From NCBI RefSeq assembly GCF_039769985.1, contig NZ_JBDNCH010000002.1:124001-188000 (forward strand): a DNA stretch of 64,000 nucleotides, in the 5' to 3' direction. Below, in pieces: positions 46,482 through 54,851 of the stretch. A model generated the notes under the pieces. The model made no database searches. It saw nothing but the letters and a program-made list of their open reading frames with translations, and was not told where the DNA came from. Source of the DNA: Ponticoccus litoralis (GTDB taxonomy: Bacteria > Pseudomonadota > Alphaproteobacteria > Rhodobacterales > Rhodobacteraceae). Each line of letters begins with the position of its first letter. Position 1 is the stretch's first letter. A program made the position numbers and the translations under genes.

Positions 46482-47441
46482 TCAGCGCCGGGTCGAGGCC
46501 CAGATGCTCAGCAGCTCGGTCGCGACATGGGCCGCCGCGATGGCCGTGGCGCCACTGGTGTCGAAGGGCGGCGAGACCTCGACCACGTCGCCGCCGACCA
46601 TGTTCACCCCCGCCAGACGCCGCAGCATCACCGCCGCCTGATGGCTGGTCAGCCCGCCCCAGACCGGCGTGCCGGTGCCGGGCGCGAAGGCCGGGTCCAG
46701 CGCGTCGATGTCGAAGGTGATGTAGCAGGCGGCGCGCCCGACGATCCGATGCACCTGCTCGGCGATCCGCTCGGGCCCGGCGGCATGGACCTCCCGCGCG
46801 TCGAGGATATGAAAGCCCATGGTATCGGGGTTGTCGGTGCGGATGCCGATCTGAACCGACCGTTCGGGCACCACGATGCCCTCTTTCGCCGCCGTGTACA
46901 GGAAGGTGCCGTGATCCACGCGGCCCGGGTCGTCGTCCGCCCATGTGTCGGTATGGGCATCGAACTGGATCACCGAAAGCGGCCCGTGGACCGCGGCATG
47001 AGCCCTCAGCGCCCCGAGCGTCACCGAGTGATCGCCCCCCAGCGCCACGCAGGCCGCGCCCGCGTCGAGAATGCCGCGCACATGCGCCTCGATCCGCGCC
47101 GGCACCTCTGCGGGCATGGCATAGTCGAAGGCCATGTCGCCGTAATCGGCTATGGCGAAGTCCGACAGCACGTCGAAGTCCCAGCCATAGGGCTTGTCCA
47201 TGGTCTGCAACAGCGAGGCCTCGCGGATCGCGCGCGGCCCCAGCCGCGTGCCGGGCCGGTTGGTCACCGCCTGGTCGAAGGGCAGCCCGGTCACGGCGAT
47301 ATCCACGCCGGTCAGGTCCTTGGTGTATCTGCGCCGGAGGAAAGAGGCGGCCCCGGCAAAGACATTCTCGAACGACGGCCCCTTCAGGTCGTCGCGGGTG
47401 AAGGCGTGGTCGATCTGGCGCTTGGCATCTTCGAGGGACAT
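46482..47441 (-). CDS. speB: Agmatinase-type ureohydrolase
   Basis: A 319-residue manganese enzyme of the arginase/agmatinase family, probably hydrolysing agmatine or a related guanidino compound. The three metal-binding motifs are complete: LGGDHSVTLGAL, FDAHTDTW and TFDIDALDPAFAPGTG. The GTGTPVWGG loop resembles agmatinases rather than arginases, but substrate specificity in this family is hard to read, and guanidinobutyrase is possible. It is 86 bases downstream of the M20 amidohydrolase on the same strand, so both may act on nitrogenous compounds. Confidence 0.9.
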   Translation of the reverse strand: MSLEDAKRQIDHAFTRDDLKGPSFENVFAGAASFLRRRYTKDLTGVDIAVTGLPFDQAVTNRPGTRLGPRAIREASLLQTMDKPYGWDFDVLSDFAIADYGDMAFDYAMPAEVPARIEAHVRGILDAGAACVALGGDHSVTLGALRAHAAVHGPLSVIQFDAHTDTWADDDPGRVDHGTFLYTAAKEGIVVPERSVQIGIRTDNPDTMGFHILDAREVHAAGPERIAEQVHRIVGRAACYITFDIDALDPAFAPGTGTPVWGGLTSHQAAVMLRRLAGVNMVGGDVVEVSPPFDTSGATAIAAAHVATELLSIWASTRR

Positions 47442-47527
47442 GAGGGCGGGGCCTTTTCCGGGTGCCGGGATGGGTGGGCGGGCGGCGCCCGGAAAAGGCG
47501 CTGCCCGGCAGTGCTCTGGCGCAAGCG

Positions 47528-48689
47528 TTACAAAGGCAGGGCCTTCTCGACAAGCCGCGCGAAGAAGCTGGCGCCGATAGGCGCGATGCGGTCGTTGAAG
47601 TCGTATTGCGGATGATGGCAGGACGGCGTGTCGCCCTGCCCGAGGAACAGGTAGGCGCCGGGGCGCGCCTGCAGCATATAGGCGAAATCCTCGCCCGGCA
47701 TGATCGGCGGCGTATCGGCATCCACCTTGTCGGCGCCCAGCACCTCGCGCGCGACCGCGCAGGCAAAGGCCGCCTGTTCGGGATGGTTGATCGTCGGCGG
47801 ATAGCCTTCGACATAGTCCAGCACCGCGCTCTGGCCGAAGCTCTTGGCCTCGGAACTCGACGACCTCGGCCATGCGGGCCTTGACCCCCTGCTGCGCGGC
47901 CTTGTCGTAATACCGCACCGTTCCGTTCAGGACGGCGCTCTCGGGCACGATGTTCATGGCGCTGCCGGTGTGGATCTGCGTCACGCTCAGGATCACCCGG
48001 TCGAGCGCATCGACGTTGCGCGACAGGATCGTCTGCAGCGCCATGACGGTCGAAGCCGCGGCCACGACCGGATCGCGGGTCGCATGGGGCTGCGCACCGT
48101 GCCCGCCGACGCCGGTGATGGTGACGGTGAACTCGTCCACCCCCGCCAGCAGCGGGCCGGGGTTGGTGTTCAGCGTGCCCTCGGGCAGGCCCGGGGAATT
48201 GTGGATGCCATAGACCTCCTCGATGGCGAAACGGTCCATGATGCCCTCTTCGACCATGATCCGCCCGCCGCCCTCGTTTTCCTCGGCGGGCTGGAAGATC
48301 AGCGCCACGCGACCCTTGAAGTTGCGCGTCTCGGCCAGGTATTTCGCGGCACCCAGCAGCATCGTGGTATGGCCGTCGTGCCCGCAGGTATGGGCCAGCC
48401 CGGGCACGGTCGAGGCATGGTCGGTGCCCGAAAGATCCTCCATCGGCAGCGCGTCCATGTCGGCGCGCAGGCCGATAGTCCGCCCCGGCTCACGCCCCTC
48501 GATGATCGCCACCACGCCCGAGCGCGCGATGCCCTGATGGATCTCGGTGATGCCGAAGTCCGTCAGCCTGTCGACGACAAAGGCCGCGGTCTTGAAGCAG
48601 TCGAGACCCAGTTCCGGATTGCGGTGCAGGTGGTGGCGCCAGCCGGTCATCTCTTCGGCGCTGGCGGCAATGGAATTCACGATGGCCAT
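47528..48689 (-). CDS. M20 family amidohydrolase (apparent frameshift at 47851)
   Basis: An M20D-type metallo-amidohydrolase (about 386 residues), related to hippurate hydrolase and N-acyl amino acid deacylases. The metal ligands are in RADMDALPM, THTCGHDGHTTMLL (visible as HTCGHDGHTTMLLGAAKYL) and FQPAEENEGGGRIMVEEG; the dimerisation domain has GVGGHGAQPHATRDPV. The C-terminal PGEDFAYMLQARPG is in another frame. Restoring CGGAAC (47851-47856, plus strand) to CGGCC gives VVEAEAKSFGQ and one frame. AGGAG lies 8 bases ahead of the ATG. Confidence 0.9.
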
Positions 48690-49026
48690 GGGGATCTCCT
48701 TTGTCGCGTACAGCCTCTGCGGATAAGCGCCCCTGCGCAAGCCCCGGCGCACGCTCTGCCCGCCCCGGCAGAGCGCCTTCGGCGCTCATTTGCTCTTGGG
48801 GGCAAGGCCCGTCGCCATTGTCTCTCGGACCAATGGCGCGACAATGACGCCCCCGGATGGGGCTCTGCCCCAAACCCCGAGGTATTTTTGGACCAGAGAA
48901 GAAGGGTCAGTGGCGCTCGAACGGTCTTTTCGCTGCGCGCCTCCGTCGGGTCGGGCCGGTCCTTTGCTGGACTCCGCTCTCGGGATCGGAGAGGACCGTG
49001 GCACCGCCAAGCAGGAGGACATGTCC
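48690..49026. other. Divergent gap between the amidohydrolase gene and mazG
   Basis: A 337-base region that should contain promoters for both genes. The identifiable content is a family 2 repeat in minus orientation at 48858-48904. The open frame upstream of mazG gives no family match and is not annotated as coding. Confidence 0.45.
48858..48904 (-). repeat. Dispersed repeat family 2, copy 4
   Basis: In minus orientation it reads TTCTTCTCTGGTCCAAAAAT, then ACCTCGGGG and GGGGCAGAGCCCC. It is the only copy seen on this strand. Confidence 0.6.
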
Positions 49027-49839
49027 ATGACCGAATCCGATCGACTGGTTCACGACCCCGGGGGCGGCCTGCCCCGTCTGGTCGAGATCATGCGCCGCCT
49101 GCGCGATCCCGAGACCGGCTGTCCCTGGGACATCGAGCAGGATTTCGCCTCTGTCGCCCCCTATACCATCGAGGAGGCCTACGAGGTCGCCGACGCCATC
49201 GACCGGCAGGCCTGGGACGAGTTGAAGGGAGAATTGGGCGACCTGCTGTTCCAGTCGGTCTTTCACGCCCAGATGGCGGCGGAACGGGGGCTCTTCGACA
49301 TCGCGGATGTGGCCGACACCATGTCCGACAAGATGGTGGCGCGGCACCCGCATGTCTTCGGCGAAGAAAGCCGCGACAAGTCCCCGGAGCAGCAGACCCG
49401 CGACTGGGAAACGATCAAGGCCGCCGAGCGCGCCCGCAAGGCCGAGACCGGCGTGCTGGACGGCGTGGCGCTGGGGCTGCCGGCGCTGCTGCGCGCCGTC
49501 AAGCTGCAGAATCGCGCCGCGCGGGTGGGCTTTGACTGGCCAAGCACCGACGAGGTCATGGACAAGCTGCGCGAGGAAATGGACGAGCTGCGGCAGGCTC
49601 CGGATGCGGATGAGCGCTTCGAGGAATTCGGCGACCTGCTCTTTGTCATGGCCAACCTCGCCCGTCACCTGAAGATCGACCCCGAGGCCGCGCTGCGCGC
49701 CGCGAACGCAAAATTCACGCGCCGGTTCAGATATATAGAAGACGCCCTCGATGCCGTGGGCAAGCATCCGAAGGACAGTTCCCTGGCAGAGATGGATGCG
49801 CTTTGGGACGCCGCCAAGGCCCTGGAGAAGCGCCGCTAG
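49027..49839 (+). CDS. mazG: Nucleoside triphosphate pyrophosphohydrolase MazG
   Basis: A 270-residue all-alpha NTP pyrophosphatase that removes abnormal nucleotides or lowers NTP levels. Two MazG domains are visible. The first has GCPWDIEQDFASVAPYTIEE and the metal-binding EEAYE, with ELGDLLFQSVFHAQ. The second has the EEMDELRQ and EEFGDLLFVMANLARHL motifs. Two close ATG codons exist at 49021 and 49027; I chose the second because GGAGG is then at ideal spacing. Confidence 0.94.
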   Translation: MTESDRLVHDPGGGLPRLVEIMRRLRDPETGCPWDIEQDFASVAPYTIEEAYEVADAIDRQAWDELKGELGDLLFQSVFHAQMAAERGLFDIADVADTMSDKMVARHPHVFGEESRDKSPEQQTRDWETIKAAERARKAETGVLDGVALGLPALLRAVKLQNRAARVGFDWPSTDEVMDKLREEMDELRQAPDADERFEEFGDLLFVMANLARHLKIDPEAALRAANAKFTRRFRYIEDALDAVGKHPKDSSLAEMDALWDAAKALEKRR

Positions 49840-49895
49840 GGTAAGTTGATCTTCGGGCCGCGCGGCACCCCTTTTCCGATAGAATTACTCAGCCA

Positions 49896-49924
49896 TTGAC
49901 CAGAGTGTTTTACTCGGATTAATT
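49896..49924 (+). promoter_or_regulatory. Candidate sigma-70 promoter of the iron-binding protein gene
   Basis: TTGACC, a 17-base spacer and TTAATT lie in a short AT-rich stretch about 35 bases upstream of the ATG, with GAGGAG in between. The spacing is ideal, but the -10 box is weak, and I saw no clear iron-regulator site. Confidence 0.4.
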
Positions 49925-49959
49925 GCGCGCGAAGTCACATGGACACGAGAGGAGATCCC

Positions 49960-50969
49960 ATGTTCCTGCGCGCTACCACCGCCCTTACCCTGACGGCCCT
50001 GGCCGCCCCGGCGCTGGCCGAAGGAGAGGTCAACCTGTACTCCTACCGCCAGCCCGAGCTGCTGGCACCGCTGACCGACGCCTTCACCGAGGCGACCGGC
50101 ATCACGGTCAATGTTGCCCACCTCGACGACGGCATGGTCGAGCGGCTTCAGGCCGAGGGCAGCCGCTCGCCGGCTCGACCTGGTCTTTACCGTCGATATC
50201 TCGCGCCTCTTCGCCGTGGTCGACGCCGGGCTGACCCAGTCGGTCGAAAGCGAAACCCTCAGCGAAAACGTGCCCGCGCAGTACCACGATCCCGACGGTC
50301 ACTGGTGGGGCCTGACCACCCGCGCGCGCATCGTCTATGCCTCGAAAGAGCGCGTCGACCCGGCCGAGGTGACCTCCTACGAGGATCTCGCCGATCCGAA
50401 GTGGCAGGGCCGCATCTGCACCCGCTCGGGCACGCATCCCTATAATGTCGCACTGGTCTCGGCGGTTCTGCACCACCACGGCGAAGAAGCCACCAAGGCA
50501 TGGCTGGAAGGCGTGAAGTCCAACCTCGCCCGCAAACCGCAGGGCAACGACCGCGCGCAGGTCAAGGCGATCTGGGCCGGCGAATGCGATATCTCGCTCG
50601 GCAACACCTACTACATGGGCAAGATGCTGGAGGACGAGGAGCAGAAGGCATGGGCCGACAGCGTCAACGTCCTGTTCCCGACCTTCGAAGAGGGCGGCAC
50701 CCATGTGAACATCTCGGGTGTGGCGATGACGGCGAATGCGCCGAACCGCGAGAACGCGCTGAAGATGATGGAATTCCTGTCCTCGCCCGAGGCACAGGAG
50801 ATCTACGCCGAAGCGAACTACGAATACCCGATCGCGCCCGGCTCCGAGGCCATCGACCTGGTGAAGGGCTGGGGCAGCTTCGAGGCTGACGAGACCAACC
50901 TGATGACCCTGGCAGAGCTGCGCGGCCGAGGCGCTGCGGCTGATCGAAGAGGTCGATTTCGACGGCTGA
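49960..50969 (+). CDS. Ferric-iron ABC transporter substrate-binding protein (two apparent frameshifts)
   Basis: An FbpA/FutA-type periplasmic protein (about 335 residues). The signal peptide (ATTALTLTALAAPALA) precedes VNLYSYRQPELLAPL, the family opening. After the first break come FTVDISRLFAVVDAG, WWGLTTRARIVYA and GNTYYMG, whose paired tyrosines are iron ligands in the family. Restoring CGGCTC (50171-50176) to CGGCC repairs the first break. A second extra G near 50923 shifts the last residues; removing it gives LRLIEEVDFDG and a TGA at 50967. No permease or ATPase gene lies in the window. Confidence 0.88.
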
Positions 50970-51006
50970 TCGCAGCCGCGCGCCCGCGCGACGCTGACAG
51001 AGGAAA

Positions 51007-51040
51007 CGCCCCCGCATGACCCTGCGGGGGCGCTTTGCGT
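51007..51040 (+). terminator. Intrinsic terminator after the iron-binding protein gene
   Basis: A 10-base perfect stem, CGCCCCCGCA / TGCGGGGGCG, with a six-base loop and CTTTGCG following, lies about 38 bases after the stop codon at 50967-50969. Confidence 0.65.
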
Positions 51041-51072
51041 TGCAGGGCCCGGGGAACCGCCCGCGCCCTGCC

Positions 51073-51127
51073 CTTCTTCGGTCCGGCAATTCCTCGGAGA
51101 GCGCGAGAGGCGGCGCCTCTCGCAGGG
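51073..51127 (+). repeat. Dispersed repeat family 2, copy 5
   Basis: Starts TTCTTCGGTCCGGCAATTCC and carries the hairpin GCGAGAGGC-GGC-GCCTCTCGC. The hairpin differs from that of copy 1 at 8874 by one loop base. It lies between convergent genes. Confidence 0.6.
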
Positions 51128-51154
51128 CCGCGCAGCGGGCGTTCCACCACCACC

Positions 51155-51187
51155 CCGCAAAAGGAAACGGCGCCCGATGGGCGCCGT
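51155..51187 (-). terminator. Intrinsic terminator of acpP
   Basis: A 9-base stem ACGGCGCCC / GGGCGCCGT with a three-base loop is followed on the minus strand by TTTCCTTTT. It starts about 25 bases after the acpP stop. Confidence 0.8.
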
Positions 51188-51212
51188 CCTCAACATTCAG
51201 CCGACTGTCGGC

Positions 51213-51446
51213 TTACTGGGCTTCCGAGATGAACTTCACCGCGTCGCCGAAGGTCTGGATGGTCTCGGCCGCGTCGTCTGGGATCTCGATGCCGAACTCT
51301 TCCTCGAAGGCCATGACCAGCTCGACGGTGTCGAGCGAGTCGGCGCCGAGGTCGTCGATGAACGAAGCGTTCTCGGTGACCTTCTCTTCTTCCACGCTCA
51401 GGTGCTCGACCACAATCTTCTTCACGCGATCTGCGATATCGCTCAT
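51213..51446 (-). CDS. acpP: Acyl carrier protein
   Basis: The 77-residue carrier of growing fatty acyl chains. The phosphopantetheine attachment serine is in DLGADSLDTVELVMAFEEEF, the universal ACP motif, and the charged helices SDIADRVKKIVVEHLSVEE and DDAAETIQTFGDAVKFI flank it. It is the third gene in the fabD-fabG-acpP order on the minus strand, followed by a terminator. The 220-base gap from fabG probably contains a separate strong promoter, since ACP is made in large amounts. Confidence 0.97.
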   Translation of the reverse strand: MSDIADRVKKIVVEHLSVEEEKVTENASFIDDLGADSLDTVELVMAFEEEFGIEIPDDAAETIQTFGDAVKFISEAQ

Positions 51447-51667
51447 GTCTTTCCCTCACAGTTCATTCGGACCTTCGGTCCGGTTCGCCCTGCCCCGCGG
51501 CTTGGCTTTCATTGCCCGTTCCCGGGCGGCTCGATCTCCCGGCGTGCCGGGGGCTGACAGGGCCGGCGCATGGCGGCCCCGCCCGTAAACCTCGGGCGCC
51601 TATAGCACAGGCTGCTGGGATGGCAAATGCTTTCCCGCGCGGCCCCTGCCCGGCTTTCCGGTGCCGT

Positions 51668-52405
51668 CTACACCATGGCCATGCCGCCGTTCACATGCAA
51701 TGTCGAACCGGTCACATAGGCCGCTTCGGGGCTGGAAAGATAGAGAACCGCGGCCGCGATCTCTTCCGCTTCGCCCATGCGCCCGGCGGGGATCTGCGTC
51801 AGGATCGCCGCCTTCTGCTCGTCGTTGAGCTTGTCGGTCATCGCGGTGCGGACAAAGCCCGGCGCGACGGCGTTCACCGTGACCCCGCGCGTCGCCACCT
51901 CGTAGGCCAGCGACTTCGACATGCCCACCAGCCCCGCCTTGGCAGCGGCATAATTGCCCTGCCCGGGATTGCCCGTGGTGCCCACCACCGAGGTGATATT
52001 GACGATCCGGCCCCAGCGCGCCTTCATCATGCCGCGCAGAACCCCCTTGCACAGCCGGAACGAGGCGGTGAGGTTAACCTCGAGCACCTGCGCCCATTCC
52101 TCCTCGGACATGCGCATGAACAGGTTGTCGCGGGTGATTCCGGCGTTGTTCACCAGGATATCGACGGCGCCCATGGCCTCGGCGGCCTGCTTGGGCAGCG
52201 CGGTCACCGCCTCGGCATCGCCAAGGTTGCAGGGCAGCACATGGGCCCGCGAACCCAGCTCGGCGGCCAGCGCCTCCAGCGGCTCGGTGCGGGTTCCGGA
52301 CAGACCCACGGTGGCTCCTGCACCGTGCAGCGCCTTGGCGATCTCTCCGCCGATGCCGCCGGACGCGCCGGTGATCAGCGCAGCCTTCCCTGTCAGATCA
52401 AACAT
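51668..52405 (-). CDS. fabG: 3-oxoacyl-ACP reductase
   Basis: FabG reduces 3-oxoacyl-ACP with NADPH in fatty acid elongation. The 245-residue short-chain dehydrogenase has the cofactor motif ALITGASGGIGGEIA, NNAG in ILVNNAGITRDNL, and the catalytic serine and tyrosine in NITSVVG and YAAAKAGLVG with the active-site lysine. I chose the ATG at 52405 (MFDLTGKAAL), which has GAGAG upstream; the longer open frame crosses a palindrome element. It lies between fabD and acpP. Confidence 0.96.
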   Translation of the reverse strand: MFDLTGKAALITGASGGIGGEIAKALHGAGATVGLSGTRTEPLEALAAELGSRAHVLPCNLGDAEAVTALPKQAAEAMGAVDILVNNAGITRDNLFMRMSEEEWAQVLEVNLTASFRLCKGVLRGMMKARWGRIVNITSVVGTTGNPGQGNYAAAKAGLVGMSKSLAYEVATRGVTVNAVAPGFVRTAMTDKLNDEQKAAILTQIPAGRMGEAEEIAAAVLYLSSPEAAYVTGSTLHVNGGMAMV

Positions 52406-52423
52406 TTCGCTCTCCATTCGCGC

Positions 52424-52473
52424 GGTGCGAATTCCGTCACGGAATTCGCACCGTTTTCTTTCCAAGAAAACGG
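52424..52473. repeat. Paired palindrome element, copy E (between fabD and fabG)
   Basis: The longest member: 13-14-base arms GGTGCGAATTCCGT / ACGGAATTCGCACC, immediately followed by CCGTTTTCTT / AAGAAAACGG with a TCC loop. It sits between two same-strand fatty acid synthesis genes. Confidence 0.72.
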
Positions 52474-52496
52474 CCCTGCGGGGCCGCTGTCCTGTG

Positions 52497-53438
52497 TCAT
52501 GCCGTCAGGCTCCGGGCCGCGGCGCTCACGTCGGCGGCGGTGCCCACCGCCTGCACCGAGGCCTCCTTGTGGATGCGGCGCACCATGCCCGACAGCGCCT
52601 TGCCGGCGCCGATTTCCCAGAATTCGGTCACCCCCTGCCCGACCATGAAGGCCGCCGACTCGCGCCAGCGCACCGCGCCGCAGACCTGCTCGACCAGCAG
52701 CGAGCGGATCGTCGCCTCGTCCGTCACCCGGTCGGCGGTCACATTGGCCACCAGGGGCACCGCGGGCGCCGAGATATGCACATCGTCCAGCGCTTCGGCC
52801 ATGACGCGGGCCGCCGGGGCCATCAGCGCACAGTGGAAGGGCGCGCTGACCGGCAGCATCAGCGCCCGCTTGGCCCCGGCCTCCTTGGCCAGCGCCGCGG
52901 CGCGTTCCACCGCCGCCTTCGCGCCGGAAATCACCACCTGCGCCGGGTCGTTGTCATTGGCCGCCGCAAGCACCTCGCCCTCTGCGGCCTCGGCCACCAG
53001 TTTGCGCACCGCCGCCAGGTCGAGCCCCAGAACCGCCGCCATGGCGCCCTCGCCCACCCGCACCGCCTCTTGCATGGCCTTGCCGCGCAGCCGCAGAAGC
53101 CGGGCCGCATCCGCCGGGGTCAGGCTGCCCGCCGCCGTCAGCGCCGAGTATTCGCCCAGCGAGTGTCCCGCCACGAAGGCAGCCGCCCCGATCGTCACGC
53201 CCTCGGCCTCGAGCGCGCGCATCGCCGCCAGCGAGGTCGCCATCAGCGCGGGCTGCGCGTTCTGCGTCAGGGTCAGGGTCTCGGCGTCGCCTTCCCAGAT
53301 CAGGGCAGAGAGGCTTTCGCCCAATGCCTCGTCGACCTCGTCAAAGACCGCACGCGCGGCGGGGTAGGCCTCGGCCAGATCGCGGCCCATGCCGATGGCC
53401 TGTGCCCCCTGTCCCGGGAAGATGAATGCGCGGCTCAT
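52497..53438 (-). CDS. fabD: Malonyl-CoA:ACP transacylase
   Basis: FabD loads malonyl groups onto ACP. The 313-residue enzyme opens with FIFPGQGAQAIGMGRDL, has the nucleophile serine in AGHSLGEYSALTAAG and the catalytic histidine in VSAPFHCALMAPA, and ends with the GAGKALSGMVRRI region. The ATG at 53438 fits the family start; the reading frame continues upstream to 53531 without similarity. It heads the fabD-fabG-acpP group. Confidence 0.96.
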   Translation of the reverse strand: MSRAFIFPGQGAQAIGMGRDLAEAYPAARAVFDEVDEALGESLSALIWEGDAETLTLTQNAQPALMATSLAAMRALEAEGVTIGAAAFVAGHSLGEYSALTAAGSLTPADAARLLRLRGKAMQEAVRVGEGAMAAVLGLDLAAVRKLVAEAAEGEVLAAANDNDPAQVVISGAKAAVERAAALAKEAGAKRALMLPVSAPFHCALMAPAARVMAEALDDVHISAPAVPLVANVTADRVTDEATIRSLLVEQVCGAVRWRESAAFMVGQGVTEFWEIGAGKALSGMVRRIHKEASVQAVGTAADVSAAARSLTA

Positions 53439-53730
53439 GACCCTCTCCTTGCGTGATGCCGATCTTGTTGAAGACAAGCCCTTACAAGGCGGACGAGGCT
53501 TCCGCAATCTCCGCCTGAGTCGGACGGTCACGTGATCCCTGCGCGCAACGCGCCCGGCGCGCCGCCCGTCGGGGCGCGGTACGAGGGGTCACGCGCCTGC
53601 GCGCGTTGCGCCCGTCACGGCACGGAAGGCGGCTCGGGCGCCCGCCCGGGAACGCCGCAGAGCGCACCGGGGCAGACAGCCCATCGCAAGGGGCGCAACG
53701 GTCCCTTCCCGGCGAAGGGCCGGGGCCCGC

Positions 53731-53976
53731 TCAGCCCCTCTGTCCGCGTGTGACGACCAGGCAGCACATCCCGGCAATCAGCATGACCAACGAGATGCCC
53801 AGTTTCATCAGGAACAGCATCGGCATCCCGCCCGAGACCGGCACAAGCCACAGCCCGAAGGCCGCCAGCGTCAGGGCGCCGCCCAGCACCGTCAGCAGGA
53901 CACGCGCCAGAAAACTCGGGGCACGGGGGGATTCGGCCCGGGGCGCCCGGTCTGTCTGGGGTGCGGTTGCGGTCAT
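53731..53976 (-). CDS. Small membrane protein of unknown function
   Basis: An 81-residue protein with a proline- and alanine-rich cytoplasmic start (TATAPQTDRAPRAESPRAP) and two hydrophobic segments, LARVLLTVLGGALTLAAFGLW and, after a GGMP turn, LGISLVMLIAGMCCLVV (the first is shown here with its limits only at residues 23-44). GGAGAG precedes the ATG at 53976. I do not recognise the family. It is alone between fabD and rpsF, transcribed away from rpsF. Confidence 0.65.
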   Translation of the reverse strand: MTATAPQTDRAPRAESPRAPSFLARVLLTVLGGALTLAAFGLWLVPVSGGMPMLFLMKLGISLVMLIAGMCCLVVTRGQRG

Positions 53977-54152
53977 GATCTCTCCTGCAGGGTCCTGGCG
54001 GTCGTGCCCGCAGTGTCCCGGCACAAGTGGACAGCATTGCGGCGCCTTCCGGGAATTGCTGCGGCGCCGCAGCGAACCCTTGCGAAACCCGCCTATCCGT
54101 GTATATGGGACCTTCCTCTCGCAAGACGTATTCATCCCGCGCAGTCTCTCGT

Positions 54153-54184
54153 GGGCAGGGTGCGAGAGGCCAAGGCCCCTGCCC
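54153..54184 (+). promoter_or_regulatory. Leader hairpin upstream of rpsF
   Basis: GGGCAGGG pairs with CCCTGCCC across a 16-base internal region about 33 bases before the rpsF start. Many bacteria regulate rpsF-rpsR through an S6:S18-binding leader RNA in this position, so this hairpin is a candidate, but I could not confirm the conserved bulge. Confidence 0.35.
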
Positions 54185-54217
54185 TTTGAAATGCGCCATG
54201 ACAGAAATGGAGTGCAC

Positions 54218-54589
54218 ATGCCGCTTTACGAGCATGTCTTTATCTCGCGTCAGGACCTGTCCAACGCGCAGGCCGAAGGTCTCGTCGAACACTTCTCGAC
54301 CGTCCTCTCCGACAACGGCGGCAAGGTCGTCGAGTCCGAGTACTGGGGCGTCAAGACCATGGCCTACAAGATCAACAAGAACCGCAAGGGCCACTATGCC
54401 TTCCTTCGGACCGACGCTTCCTCGGACGCGGTTCAGGAGATGGAGCGCCTGATGCGCCTGCACGACGACGTGATGCGCGTCCTGACCATCAAGGTCGACG
54501 AGCACGCCGAAGGTCCGTCGATCCAGATGCAGAAGCGCGACGAGCGCGGTGACCGTGGCGACCGCCGCGAGCGCCGGCCCCGCGACTGA
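54218..54589 (+). CDS. rpsF: 30S ribosomal protein S6
   Basis: A 123-residue S6. The conserved core is PLYEHVFISRQDLSNAQAEG and EYWGVKTMAYKINKNRKGHY (the latter within residues 43-62), followed by DAVQEMERLMRLHDDVMRVL. A charged tail rich in Arg, Asp and Gly (RDERGDRGDRRERRPRD) ends the protein. S6 binds with S18 to the central domain of 16S rRNA, and both genes lie together with rplI in the usual order. Confidence 0.97.
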   Translation: MPLYEHVFISRQDLSNAQAEGLVEHFSTVLSDNGGKVVESEYWGVKTMAYKINKNRKGHYAFLRTDASSDAVQEMERLMRLHDDVMRVLTIKVDEHAEGPSIQMQKRDERGDRGDRRERRPRD

Positions 54590-54611
54590 TCCCGAAACAA
54601 GGAGTTAAACC

Positions 54612-54839
54612 ATGGCTGCAAAACCGTTTTTCCGCCGCCGCAAGGTCTGCCCCTTCTCGGGAGACAATGCGCCCAAGATCGACTACAAGGACACCAAGCT
54701 GCTGCAGCGTTACGTGTCCGAGCGCGGCAAGATCGTGCCGTCGCGCATCACCGCCGTCTCGGCCAAGAAGCAGCGTGAGCTGGCCCGTGCCATCAAGCGC
54801 GCCCGCTTCCTCGCCCTGCTGCCCTACGCCGTGAAGTAA
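54612..54839 (+). CDS. rpsR: 30S ribosomal protein S18
   Basis: A 75-residue S18, the partner of S6. The start KPFFRRRKVCPFSGDNAPKI and the core KDTKLLQRYVSERGKIVPSR match the family, and it ends with RARFLALLPYAVK. AAGGAG lies before the ATG. The 22-base spacing from rpsF and 12-base spacing to rplI indicate a single transcript. Confidence 0.98.
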   Translation: MAAKPFFRRRKVCPFSGDNAPKIDYKDTKLLQRYVSERGKIVPSRITAVSAKKQRELARAIKRARFLALLPYAVK

Positions 54840-54851
54840 GGAGAGAGCGAC

